From Chinchilla lanigera (Eukaryota; Chordata; Mammalia; Rodentia; Chinchillidae), in the NCBI RefSeq assembly GCF_000276665.1, contig NW_004955474.1, positions 10,885,605 to 10,949,604 of the forward strand: a stretch of 64,000 bases of DNA, read 5' to 3'. Positions within the stretch are counted from its first letter, which is position 1. Every line of letters starts with the position of its first letter. The translations under genes and the position numbers were made by a program. The notes below the pieces were generated by a model. The model ran no database searches. It was not told where the DNA came from and saw nothing but the letters and a program-made list of their open reading frames with translations. Positions 22,458 to 34,502 of the stretch are shown piece after piece.

Positions 22458-23240
22458 GCCTTAGCCTGAATGTTAAGCCTTAAAATTTCCTCCACCAGAT
22501 CTATTAGTCTGCTACCTTTAAGTTCAGCCTAGCACAAAGCTTTAGGACAACATTTAGACAATTTTTTGGCCAGAGTGTAACACTGACATCTCTAGTCCAA
22601 TTCCCAAAGGAGTCTTTGTTCCCATTAGAAATCCCATGAGAACAGTTTTAACTGTCCTCATTCCTAGCAACATTCTGGTCTCCTGAGCTCCTACCAGAGT
22701 TACCCAACAAGATATACTTGCAGCTTTCTAGGTTTTCTCCCACCCAGTTTCCCAGATGTTTTCAAGTTCCTTTTGTAGAACCAATTCCAAATGCTTCTGA
22801 ACAGCATGGTCAAATGCAGTCACGAAAATGGTCCCACATCTCTCTTCTGTATTAATTAAATTTTTCCACTGCTGGGAGAAAATACTTGACACTCACAAGT
22901 TAAAGCAGGGGTGGCTTAATTGGTCTCATTTTCAGAGGTTTCAGTTCATGGTTGGCTGGTTCCAAGGCAGGAACCTCATGGTGGAAGGGCACTGAAGAGC
23001 AGAACTGCCCCTTCACGGCGGCTCAGAAGCAGAACACAAGAGCAGAGGGCCAGCATGAGATGTACCCTCCAATGATATGGCCCCTGTGACCCACCTTCAA
23101 CTGGGTCCTCCTCTGAACAACACATCTAGATAGAAGTATCAGTGGATTAATTCATGATGAATATAACACTCCCATGATCCTGTCACCTCTCCAGAAATCT
23201 TTTAATAGAGCTGAGGTGACAATTAAGATTAGCTTGAAAA

Positions 23241-23870
23241 AAAAAGATTACCTTGAACATTCACCATGGAGCAAGAATCAGAAAAACAAAACACCCTTTC
23301 TAAATTTTGCATTTTAATGTGACAACTATTTTGGAGCTTTTAAAAATACTTAAATGAATGAACTATTTTGGAGCTTTGGAAAATACTTAAATTCATACTA
23401 TCAAAAAGAACTGTTCAGCATCCATCTAGGGAGAATCACTAAAAATACCCATCCTTCTTATAAGATAAGAGTCATTTGTAAAGAAGTTGGTTGCATTTAA
23501 CTAAAACTGCCTAAGGTACTTTGTTCACAAGTTGGCAAATTATAACAATGATCTCAGTCTTTTCTTTCCTTCTTCATTAAAGATGAAATTAGTCTTTATG
23601 TTTCTTCTGTGTTCCTCATTTCTCTTTTCCACCAACAACAAGTCCATGAGACACTAGCAGGTCACTCTGACTTTCAAAGGCATACAGATGTAGGACAGTG
23701 TGGGTTCTAGATGCATCACTCTTTCTCTGGTTGATTACCAGTCCTTGACCATGATGCGCTTAGAACACTGGCTCTCACACTGTTTAGTGTGAGATGTCCT
23801 GGGAGAGATTGACCAAATCCAAGCACTTCTCTTTCGCTTATTCATTCTTCATTCATTTAAAAAAAATGTT
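23241..23870. other. Intergenic stretch, nothing recognised
   Basis: AT-rich sequence with one local near-duplication of about 40 bases at about 23328-23395 (ATTTTGGAGCTTTT seen twice). No gene found. Confidence 0.5.
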
Positions 23871-23957
23871 GGAGCTGGGGGTTCAGCTCCCCAGCAGCAC
23901 AGTGCCTGCCTGGCAAGCACAACGTTGTGAGTTTGATTCCCGGTACTGGAAAAAAAG
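23871..23957 (+). mobile_element. ID SINE, moderately diverged
   Basis: It contains GGGGGTTCAGCTC, GTGCCTGCCTGGCAAGCACA and GAGTTTGATTCCCGGTACTGG, then an A-rich tail. Confidence 0.85.
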
Positions 23958-24387
23958 AAATTGTTGACTAGTTTCTATATGCCAGAAATACAGTTGGTGT
24001 GAGCAGTCTAACTGAAAAGATTGTAATCAAATGACACAAAGAAAAATTTCAAACATAAGTTGTACTTAAAGGAGGTGCGCAAGGTCTAAGATGGATATAG
24101 TTGACCCATTCATGAAATGAGGCAATGTTGTTGGGCTTAATATATTTAAAATAAGTAGAAATAGAGGGAAACATATTCCAATCCTCAAAACTTCTGTGAT
24201 GGGGAAGAGGAAGAGCTGACAATTTCAGTGATTTGAAGAAAGCCGGTGACTAAAATGAGACAATGAGATACAGTACCCTACAAGATGAGGATAAGTAAGA
24301 TATTTGAAAGGTTTTAGACTTTAACCTATTGGCAAAGCATCTGTTAACTTTTTGAAAAGAGAGGTGATTAATTAAAAATTAGATTGA

Positions 24388-24489
24388 GGGGCTGGGGATT
24401 TAGCTCAGCGGCAAAGCGCCTGCCTGGCATGTGCAAGGTCGTGAGTTCGGTTCCTGGTACCGGAGAAAAACCAAAAAGAAAAAAAAAAA
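24388..24489 (+). mobile_element. ID SINE, well preserved
   Basis: The body starts GGGGCTGGGGATTTAGCTCA and ends CTGGTACCGGAGAAAAACC plus poly(A). A 14-base target-site duplication AAAAATTAGATTGA lies at 24374-24387 and 24490-24503. Confidence 0.95.
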
Positions 24490-24630
24490 AAAAATTAGAT
24501 TGATAAGGCTTGAGAGGATGCTGGTAGACAGTAGGTTCCTTCGGTAATTTAGGAAACAAGAAATGGAAGCTTGTATTTATGTGGCAATCATGGAGAGAGA
24601 GAGAAGTGAACAGGATTAAGATACATGCAC

Positions 24631-24713
24631 AGGGCCGGGAACATAGCTCAGTGGCACCAGCACCTCCCTAGCAAGCACAAGTCCTGAGTTCGATTCCCGT
24701 TACAAAAAAAAAA
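24631..24713 (+). mobile_element. ID SINE, diverged
   Basis: It contains AACATAGCTCAGTGGC, CTAGCAAGCACAAG and GAGTTCGATTCCCG and ends in poly(A). The target-site duplication is unclear (GATACA on both sides). Confidence 0.85.
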
Positions 24714-27139
24714 GGATACAAGTATACACTAGCATCATTTTATGGTACCAGATTGAAAATGGAGTTGCGTTGGAGGTAGATTTTCTAATGTAGGCCATTT
24801 ATTAAACAAGAAAGCATTACAAGAGGATCTGGGTTTGAGAGGAAGCACATAGGTATAATTTAAACACACTGCATTTTTAATATAGTTACATCTTTTGAAA
24901 GGATATATTAAATAGGCAGGTGGGCATCGTTTTACTCAGTATATTTCTAAAGAGAGAGATGAGTTTATGTGAACTACAATGGACCTATAGAGATGCAAAT
25001 AATTTGTTATCATTTCAAGCATTGCCTGTTCTTTAAATACATAAACAATGAATTGTTGATTTGTCTGTTTATTTATATATGTTTGTGGTGCTGAGGATGC
25101 AACATATGCTAGACAAACACTTTCCCACTGAAAGAACTACATCCTTAGCCCACTGTTCATTTTCAAGGGACAAATACTTCATGCATTTATCATCTGCATA
25201 TTATGCTTTCAAAGCTACATTGTAAGATGGCTAAATCAAGCTTATGGACATATCCCATATACTTATATATATATATATATATTTTTTTTTCTGGTGACAG
25301 TACTAGAAACTGCTGTCAAATACTTTCAAGAATACATAACACTTGTTAATTACAGCCACAGGTTTTACAACAGATCTCATAAATTTATCTCTATTCCTTT
25401 ACTTAATATTTTATGGAACTATTTCTAAGTACTAGACCTTATCTTGGGCACTAGAAATATTATATCCAGTGGTACATTGTCCCTAATCTAATCGTTCTCT
25501 CAACAATTATTGGTGGAGGGCACACAGTGTGCCATGTACCCATGTGAACACTAGGTTACAACAGTCGCCAAAAACTGTAGACACCTGCCTTCCTAGAGCT
25601 TTTATCTATCTGATAAAGATTGATAGTAAAGTAATAGAACAATATAATGCAATCATTATATGAGCGTAATTACAGATAAAGCAACTCACATTTGAGCTGA
25701 ATTTATTGCTTTCTCGAGCAAGACAAAGCTGGGCTTGTAAGAACGTACATAGCATCTTGGGAGAATGTGAAATTTATAAGCCAAAGTGTTGACTTTAACG
25801 AGCTTCAGCTATGTAAACTTCCTTAACGGAGTACAGCTGTAACTGATTGGCCGGCTACCAGAAATCTGTTCATTGCACTGAAGCTGTCGCATATTATCCA
25901 GCTTTCAGAAACTTTGTGAAGGAGATGTTGTTGGTTGTCTTTCGGAAATGTGTGTGATTATGTAAACAACCATTGATTTGAGAAGTGTAATTATTACAAT
26001 GAGTTAACAATCAGTTCTCTCCTAGAAGGATAAGAGTTTTATATTCCCAAACACATGAAGAAAAATAATGCAGGATAAAGACATCAAGAATAACAGAGCT
26101 GTTGTTACATTTAAGCATAAGCCAGAAGAAAGAAGTAAGCAAGACATAAAAATTATTTGGGAAAAAGTATCCTAGACAATTGGAAGAGCAAGGTCAAACT
26201 CTGAGTCAAGAGTATGCTGGGGAAGTTTAAGAAACACAGGAAGCTTGCATGACTGTAATATAGTAAACAAGAGGGAGAGAGAGACGCACTGCAGTAAGAA
26301 AAATATCAAGAGCAAGATCACATAGAGCCCTCCAAGGGAAATTAAGGAAAAGGAACTGGCAAAATCTAGCACTTGGTTGGGTGTGGTACATAAGGGATAT
26401 TAAGAATTCAGAAATAAAGCCCCCATTTCTACCCTGTCCTAATTTGTGTTTTGGGAAACTGCAGATGTAGCCGTGCCACTCCCCAAAGCAGTACAACCAA
26501 AGAGGGTGCAGTGACACATGCAAATCAGGTCTCCATTACAGGTGCTATATTAAAAAATATGCCACAAGGCACAAAAGAGGAAGCTTTCAGTGTCACTTAG
26601 AATGAGGTTTTAGAAGCCTTATGAAGTAAAGCAACATAATATGAGTTGTATGTGTCTTTCAGACCAGGTAGGGTCAAAGCTGTGCAAAATGTGTATGGGA
26701 GAATATTCCACCTCAACACATAGCACAAACAAAGGCAGGAAAGCAGAAAACACAGTACTTAGCACCAAAAATGTGGAGGCTCCATGATACTTAAAAACAT
26801 GCCTAGTGATTAGGCTCTCTACTTGAGCAGGGAAACCAGACATTTGAAGAATATACCTTCCATTCAGGTGTGCCAAAGTGTGCCACAGTGAACAGTGCTT
26901 CCTCGTGATTCAAATGATACCTTCTGCATTTATGTGCTTTGTCTGTACCTCATCCAGACATCCAGCTTTGGAAATTTGGAAACTCATTTGAAAATTACAA
27001 ATAGAGCATGAATAAATCAGCAAGTAAGGAAGAGATCAAATTAAATGTCCTTCCCAATCTATAATATCTTCAAAAAAGAAGCTACAATGTACTAGATAAA
27101 TAACCAATATTCCTATATCAGAAATTTTGATAGATGATT
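24714..27139. other. Intergenic stretch with an old ID fragment and a (TA)n run
   Basis: A degenerate antisense ID-like fragment lies at about 25085-25150 (GGTGCTGAGGATGCAACATA to TACATCCTTAGCCC), and a (TA)n run at 25263-25282. The less AT-rich block at 25650-26000 carries no recognised repeat. Short reverse-strand open frames at 26.2-26.9 kb show no domain. Confidence 0.45.
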
Positions 27140-27153
27140 AAAAGAATCAAATT

Positions 27154-27266
27154 GGGTTGCTGGGGATTTAGCTCAGCAGCACAGTACTTGCCTGGCAAGC
27201 GTGAGGTCATGAGTTCAATTCCCAGTACCAGAAAAAACAACAACAACAAAAAATAAATAAATAAAT
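27154..27266 (+). mobile_element. ID SINE with (AAAT)n tail
   Basis: The body contains GCTGGGGATTTAGCTCAGCA, TTGCCTGGCAAGCGTGAG and CCCAGTACCAG, then CAA and AAAT repeats. A target-site duplication (AAAAGAATCAAATT at 27140-27153, AAAAGAATTGAATT at 27267-27280) has two mismatches, which suggests an older insertion. Confidence 0.88.
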
Positions 27267-27280
27267 AAAAGAATTGAATT

Positions 27281-28160
27281 AAATCCCAGGCAGAATATAT
27301 AGCAGCTCACTCAAACTCTGACTCAAGTACAGATTTGTATACACACCTTTCTATGTTTGTTATATTTTATGATCAAAATGAGACTAAGCAAAATCACATA
27401 CCTTCTTATTATTTTTACAATTTTAATTTATTCTTTTTTTGTACTTCTAAATCATAATCCCTTTTATTGATAAAAGTAGGTGGGAATGAAATTATTGTTC
27501 ATTATATATTTATTTCTCAAGGTTAAACAATTATTTCCTTTCCATAAACTTTGACTTCTATCCTTTTTCACTACATTTTGCTTTGGAAGCTGTGGCTTAC
27601 TTCAGAAAAAAAATCCTTTTTAATAAAAACTCAGACTAATTCAAATAGAATTTTAGTGTGTTTTAGGTTCTATGACAGTTGTTATCATTAAAATCAAGTG
27701 AAGATTGTATGTAATGACATCTGTGATTCCTCCTGACTAGATTAGATGTAGATGTTACAGATTTGAATAATTTAAATTGAACTAGATATGCAGTCTACAT
27801 ATTTTTTAAAGAAAAAATAAGTTGATTAATGTCTTCTTAAAAGGGAAAAATCAAGTGGGGTTTTCTCATACAGGCACTATTTTATGACTGCCTGCCAAGT
27901 ATTAGTATCATCATACTAACAACATTAAAATTCATTTTCTGGGAAATTTCCATTTAATTTCAGATATTTGGATTTCAAATATCAATTAAAATGGAACTAT
28001 AAAAGATGATCACTGTTAAAAGTTGATGTTTTTCTTGAAGCAAAACTAAAACATAATGAAATTATTGGTTTTGTAAGTACACAAAAGCTAGCATTTGTCA
28101 ACATCATGAGACTCCAGGCTAGACTTGCTTCACACATTTCTCAGCTAATATTAATGTACC
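27281..28160. other. Intergenic stretch, nothing recognised
   Basis: AT-rich sequence; neither coding sequence nor a clear repeat was found. Confidence 0.5.
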
Positions 28161-28162
28161 CA

Positions 28163-28552
28163 TTATGGTTTACATCTAGACAGCCCCCAAAGCCTCTTGT
28201 GTTCATTGGTAGGGCTTTGAGGAGGTTACTGATTTATGAGATTCTGACACTTACCAGTGGATTAGTTTATGGATGAGTTTATAGCTAAATATGATTTGCG
28301 AGGTGAAGCCTGGTTGGAGGAGGTGGGTCACTAGAGGAGTGCCCTGGAAGGGTCTAACTCCTTTCCTCCTCCCTTGATCCCTCTCTCCACATCTTGCCTG
28401 CCACACTATGAGCACTTGTCCTCTGCTATGCCCATTGGCCATGCTGCCCTGCCTCAAAACCAACTACAACCAATGAGCCATAATAAAAATGTCCTCCTGT
28501 CAATTGTGCGTGTTGGGTATTTTGTCTCAGTGAGAAGAAAGTAACTAAGACA
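28163..28552 (+). mobile_element. MaLR-like solo LTR
   Basis: It starts near TATGGTTTACATCTAGACAG and ends TATTTTGTCTCAGTGAGAAG... GTAACTAAGACA, the 3' pattern of the other MaLR-like LTRs in the window. AATAAAAATG at about 28481 could be its poly(A) signal. No internal sequence follows. Confidence 0.6.
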
Positions 28553-28734
28553 CGAACATTCAAAATTATTATAAGGCCAAAAGTATGAAGGCCAAAAAAT
28601 TAGTGTTCAAATGGTTGTGTAACCTGGCTGATTTTGCAGAGGTTGCTAGCTTTTATACATCTTCAAGCATAGCAATATGAGTGGGCAGGTAATGGCAGAG
28701 GGAAAAGAATTTAAAATCCATAGAATGACCAGCA

Positions 28735-29450
28735 TGGGAGCCAGGCAGAGCCCAGGACAGCTTCAGAGGCCTTGTAGGCCACTCCCCATGATACTCCACA
28801 CCATCAGAGGAGCTGAGCTGAACCTCATACAGCTTCAGCAGCCTTGATGACTGTACCCACATCCCTCCCCCACTGGCATGGGAACTGAGCTGTGTCCCAG
28901 GTAGCCTCTGAAGCCTTGGTGACCACAACTGGACCCCCATCCTTGCACCTTTGCAGAAGCCAGGTTGAACACCAAACAGTTCGAGGAATGCTCATGAGCC
29001 ACCCCTGTCCCCCACAAGCATGCAAGCCAGGTCAAACCCTGGATAGCTTTGGGGCCTGGATGAACACTACTGATCTGCCTACCCAGCACCCTCTTGGGAG
29101 CCAAGCAGAACATCGGACAGCCTCAGCATCCTAAGTGACTGCATGATCACCCCTCTGCCACTCTCGTGGGAAAGGGTCTGGGTGCTAGGCAGTGTATGGA
29201 GACTCAGTAACCATGATCCCCCAAGTCCAGCACCCTTGTGGAAGCAGGGTTGAAACCCAGACAGCTTTGGTAATGCTGCATGGGAACCAAGCTGAGCATA
29301 GGACAGCTGTGGAGCATTGGCAATTGCACCCCACCCACACACATCATCTCAGGAGCCACACTGAGCACCTGGAACCTTCCGGTCCTTGTCTCCCCACTCC
29401 CACATCACCCTGGAAGTGAGGCTGAACTCCAAGGAACCTCCGGATCTTCC
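28735..29450 (+). repeat. L1 5' region made of about eleven diverged 60-75 bp units
   Basis: A recurring pattern, roughly GGGAGCCAAGCAGAGC then a CAGACAGCTTC-like part and a GCCT, can be followed at about 28738, 28808, 28880, 28956, 29022, 29098, 29180, 29241, 29283, 29352 and 29412. Spacings are mostly 60-76 bases. The region is GC-richer than its surroundings. L1 promoters built of tandem monomers are known in murine rodents, with longer units; the short unit here is read by eye. Confidence 0.65.
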
Positions 29451-29453
29451 AAA

Positions 29454-30540
29454 ATGACAAACCAACGGAGAAAAATGCAATCTCAAACCTCCACCCCACA
29501 CAGAACAAGTCCAAGAGACATCAACACAGAAGAACTTGAAAGGCATACACTTCACATTTCTCAAATGAGAGCAGCTGAAGTAAAGAAGCAACTCCATCAT
29601 GCCACAGAAGACAACAGATCAAAAATAGTCTCTGAGGTAAAAAAATAAATGACAACCCTACTGAAAGAATTGCTTGGCACATCTAAAGAAGACATAGAAA
29701 AGAAATTAGAGGAACATAGAAAACTGACAGCAACCTTGAATAAACAATAAATAGGAAAGAACTAGAATGCATGAAACAGATTCAAATAGATATTTAGGAA
29801 ATTAAAATTTCCATCAAAAGCTGGTAAAACTGTTTGAATGAAGCTGAAGATAGACTTTCAGACCTTGCAGATAGCATTGTCACTAATGACCATGAAATGA
29901 AGGATCCTTTAACAATAACAAGAAACCAGGAAATAATTTAACAGCTGCAAGATGGTGCAAAGAAAAATAATAATAAGATTGATAGGTGTGAAAGAAAGAG
30001 CAGGCATCAACACAAATGACTTAAAAAGACTATTTGCAGAAGTAATAGCAGAAAATTTCTCAAGCATGGAAAAAGAATCACACATACAAATAACTGAGGC
30101 ATATAGAACTCCAAATAACCATACACAAACTAAATCTATAGAGAGACACATAGTGATTAAGATTCCAGAAATTCAACAAAAGAACAGAATACTAAAAGCT
30201 GTTACAGAAAAGAAACATCACCCATAAAGGAAAAACCATCAAAATCACAGCAGATTCTAAAAACAAATCAAGTCAAGAAGAGCTTGAAGTGAAGTATTTC
30301 AGGTACTGAAAGAAAACTTCAAACCCACATTGATATACCCTACAAAATTATCCTTCAAAATTAATGTAGAAATAAACTATTTCCATGATAAAGAACAACT
30401 GAAGAAATTTATGAGGGCCAAGCCAGTCCTACAAGGAATACTAAAAGATATTCTAGAAAGACATAAAAAAGACCACAACTTCAAGAACAGCAGAAAGGAA
30501 CCACTAAGAAGAGTAAGCAATTATACAGAGGGAAGAAGGA
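29454..30540 (+). pseudogene. L1 ORF1 remnant (ORF1p, RNA-binding protein)
   Basis: ORF1p forms trimers and binds L1 RNA. The start is ATG at 29454 (MTNQRRKMQSQTS), a start nearly identical to that of the second L1 at 37751. The frame stops at 29648. A coiled-coil-like Lys/Glu-rich part follows in another frame, then an RRM-like block at 29952-30227 (RKIIIRLIGVKE, RHIVIKIPEIQQKNRILKAV). The C-terminal domain lies at about 30240-30480 (LKKFMRAKPVLQGILKDIL). Stops and frameshifts separate these parts. Confidence 0.85.
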
Positions 30541-30563
30541 GGAACCAACAGCAAGAAAGTCAC

Positions 30564-33500
30564 ATGGCAAAGATAAACCAATACATATCAGTTATAACCA
30601 TCAATGTAAACAGCCTCAACTCACCAATCAAAAGAACCAGACTGACAGAGTGGATCAAGAAACAAAATCCAGCAATGTGCTGTATACCAGAAACACATTT
30701 AACTCAAAAGAAAATTTATAGACTGAAAAATCAAAGGATGGGAAGCAATATAACCTGTGACAGGAACCCAGAAAAAAGAGGGGGTAGCTATTCTGTTGGG
30801 AGACAATGGGAACTTCAAACCAAGAACAATCAAAAGACATTAAAGAAGGTCACTACAGGGGCTGGGGATTTAGCTCAATGGCACAGCACCTGCCTGGCAA
30901 GCGCAAGGTCATGGGTTCAATTCCAGGTATGGGAAGAAAAACAAAAACAAAAACAAAGAAGGTCACTACATACCTGTTAGTGGAAAACTTCAAGAGGAAG
31001 AGATAATAAACTTAAATATCTATGCACCAAATACAGGAGAATCCAACTATATAAGACAAATTTTAACAGCATGAAAAATCCAATCAGCAGTAACACAGTC
31101 ATAACAGGGGACTTTAACACACCATTGTCACAAAGAGATAATCAGTTAGACAAAAAGCAAACAAATGACAGAACTAAAACAAACTTGTGAACAAATGGAC
31201 TTAGTACACCTTTACAGAGTATTCGACCAAACAGCATCAGAATACACATTCTTCTGAGCTGCACATGGTATGTCCTCTAAAATAGACCATGTACTAACAG
31301 ATAGGACATGCTTAAGTAAATGCAAAGGAACTGACATTATCTCATGCATACTAGCAGATGATAGTGCAATGAAACTGGAAATTAAAGACAAAAGAAATTA
31401 CAAAAACTCAATAAAAATATGGAAGTTAAATAACACCCTCCTGAACAACCAATGGGTTACAGGTGAAATCAAAGAAGAAATTAAACAATAGTTACAATCA
31501 AACAAAAATATAGATACAAGTTACAGGAACCCGTGGGATGCAATGAAAGCAGTCCTCAGAGGGAAATTTATAACAGTGAATTCCCAACTAGGGAAAAAAG
31601 TATGAGAACAAATACACAATCTTATGCTGCACCTCAAGCTTCTAGAAAAAGAAGAGCAAGTCAAGCACAAAGTGCAAAGAAGGCAAGAAATTATAAATCT
31701 CAGGGCAGAATTGAACACATTGGAGAGTAAAAAAACAATATAAAAAAATTAATGAATAAGAGTTGGTTCTTTGAAAGAATAAATAAAATAGGTAAACCCC
31801 TAGCCAAGCTTATTTTAAAAAAGAAAGAAAAAACTGAAATACATGCAATAAGGAAAGAAAGGGATGAAATCACTACAGATCCTGTTGAAATTCAGAAGAT
31901 CATCAATACCTATGTTGAAAATCTTTCCTCTCATAGGATGGAAAATACAGAGGAAATGGACAGATTCCTAGATACATATGAATTACCAAAGCTGAGTGAA
32001 GAAGATGTAAAACTCCTGAATAACTCAATATCAGCAAGTTAATTGAAAATGTAATAAAAACAACTTACCAACAAAGAAAAACCCAGGTACTGGTGGATTC
32101 ATGCTGAATTCTGCGAGATATTTACAGAAGATTTCTTACCAATTCTTCTCAAACTTTTTAATGAAATTGAAAGGTAAGGAATTCTCCCCAACTCATTCCT
32201 AGGAGAAAGTATTATCCGGATACCAAAACCAGAGAAAGACCTAAGCAAAAAAGAGAACTATAGGCCAATCTCTCTGATGAACATAGATGCAAAAAATCCT
32301 CAACAAAATGCTAACAAACAGAATGCAACAAATCATCAAGAAGACTATACACCATGACCAAGTGGGATTCATCCCAGGAATGTGAGGATGGTTCAATATA
32401 TGCAAATCAATTAACATAATGCACTATATCAGTAGAGGCAAAGACAAAAATCACATGATCATCTCAATTGATGCCAAAAAAGCTTTTGATAAAATCCAAC
32501 ACTTTTTCATGATTGAAAACCCTGTAGAAAATAGGAATGGATGGTCTTTACCTCAATGTGATAAAAAGCCATCTATGAACAGTCAACAGCTAACATCACA
32601 CGAATGGTCAAAAATTGAAAGCTTTCACTTTAAAGTCAAGAACAATACAAGGATGTTCACAATGACCACTCTTATTCAATATAGTTCTGGAAATATTAGC
32701 AAGAGCAATAAACAGGAAGGAGAAATAAGAGCAATAAGGATAGGAAAGGAAGAAGTGAAATTATCATTGTTCACAGATGACATGATACTCCACGTAAAAG
32801 ACCCCCAAAATATCAGAAGCCTGGTAGATTTAATAACCATATTAAATATCATAGGTCTATACAAAGTCAATACTCAAATATCAATATCATTCCTGTACAC
32901 AAACAACAAACAGACTGAGAGAAATTAGGGAAACCACATATTTCATAATAGCATGTAAAAACATGAAATACCTAGGAATTAATTCAACAAAAGAAGTAAA
33001 AGATCTATACAGTGAATATTACAGTACTCTGAAGAAAGAGATTGAAGAGGATTTCTGAAAATGGAAAGATATTCCTTGCTCATGGATAGGAAGAACTAAC
33101 ACTGTGAAAATGGCCATATTCCAAAAATTATTGTACAGATTCAATGCAATCCCACTTAAAATACTATTAGTATACCTCACAGATCTAAAGAAAACATTCC
33201 TAAAATTTATCTGGAACTGGAAGAAGCCTTATAAAAGATGAGAATAACAAAAGTAGCCCTGGGAATAAAAGAAAAGGCAGGAGACATCACAATCCCTAAC
33301 TTGAAATTATATTACAAAGCTACTGTGATAAAATCAGCATGACACTGGCAGAAGAAAGATCAATGAAACAGAAGATCAATGAAACAGATTAGAAGATGAA
33401 GACACAACTACAAACACATTCAACCACCTTATCTTTGACAAAGGGGCCAAACACTTCCACTAGAAGAAAGATAGCCTCTTTAATAAATGGTGCTGGAAAA

Positions 33501-34502
33501 ACTGGCCCTCCGCATGCCATAGAATAAAGGGAACCCATGTCTATCACCATGCACTAAATTAAAGTCAAATTGGATCAAACTTCTAAATATTAAAACAGAA
33601 GCACTAAATCTACTGGAAGAGAAACTAGATAAAAATCTTGAAGACACAGAGCTAGGCAGAAAGTTCATGAACAAAAACCAAACTGCATGGGAAATACTTC
33701 AAAGAATGAACAATTGGGATCTCATCTTATTGAAAAGTTTGTGCACATCAAAAGAAATCACCAACAAGCAAAAAGAAAACCCATGAATTGAGAAAAAATT
33801 TTATTCAACTGCCCCTCAGGCAAAGGACTTCTATCTAGAACATATAGAGAATGAATAAAAAATCAGACCCCTAAAATTCAAAGACCCAATCCAAAAATGG
33901 GCATCTGAGATGAATACATACTTTTCAGATGAAGAAATATTAATGGCAAAGAAATATATGAAAAAAATGTCAACATCATTAGTCATTTGAGAAATGCAAC
34001 TTAAAACAACACTGAGATTCCATCTCACCCCAGAAAGAATGGCTATTATTAAGAAATCAACCAATAACAAATGCTGGAGAGGCTGTGGGGAAAAAGGAAC
34101 TCTTTTCTACCACCAGTGGGAGTGTAGACTGGTGAAACCACTGGGAAATCAGTTTGGGGATTCCTCACAAAATTAGGATTGGATGTCCCACCTAACCCAG
34201 CTGTCCTCCTTCTGGGTATTTTCCCAGAAGAATTAAAAACATCATACCATAGTGATATATGTTCATCCATGTTAACAGCAACACAATTTGTCATAGCTAA
34301 ATCTTGGAAATAACCCAAATGCTCATCAATGGAGGAATGGATAAAAAAGATGTGGCACTTCTATACAATGGAGTATTATTCAGTTATGAGAAAACATAAA
34401 CTCGAGGCCTTTGTAGGTAAGTGGATGCAACTTGAGACCATACTCAAAAGTGAAATAAATCAGACCAACATGTGTAAACATGGTATTGTCTCCCTAGTGT
34501 AA
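30564..34502 (+). pseudogene. L1 ORF2 remnant (endonuclease and reverse transcriptase)
   Basis: The start is MAKINQYISVITINVNSLN at 30564. The EN part has CIPETHLT and, after the ID SINE insertion, continues to about 31490 (KIDHVLTDR). The RT domain includes a LFTDDMI active-site block with FTDD at 32770-32781 (L1 usually has FADD). The C-terminal Cys-rich part near 34072-34130 reads CWRGCGEKGTLF. The end at about 34502 is inferred from the WMQLETILKS-like tail. There are many frameshifts and stops. Confidence 0.85.
30858..30954 (+). mobile_element. ID SINE inserted in the L1 endonuclease region
   Basis: ID body from GGGGCTGGGGATTTAGCTCA to TTCCAGGTATGGG, with an (ACAAAA)n tail. A perfect 16-base target-site duplication AAAGAAGGTCACTACA lies at 30842-30857 and 30955-30970. 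The L1 is older than this SINE. Confidence 0.95.

Larger units (their letters stand above)
20651..23240 (-). mobile_element. MaLR-type LTR element, antisense, with both LTRs and internal sequence
   Basis: Two LTR-like blocks, at about 20651-21005 and 22850-23240, both begin on the + strand TGTATTA. They share the antisense pattern seen in MaLR LTRs: ATACTTGAC-like start, TTTCAGAGG, ATCATGGTGGAA and CACCTTCAACTGGG. Between them, the reverse strand carries GCCCTGCTGGGTTTTGG at about 21.29 kb, which I recall from MaLR internal regions; this part was read from memory of THE1/MST-type elements. MaLRs are nonautonomous relatives of ERV-L. The internal part is interrupted by a B1-ID composite and an ID SINE. 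No coding capacity is visible. Outer edges are approximate. Confidence 0.6.

Noticed and set aside
28653..29342. Several overlapping open frames on both strands near 29 kb
   Set aside because: They lie in the GC-rich repeat-unit 5' region of an L1 and share no protein family; repeats keep frames open by chance.
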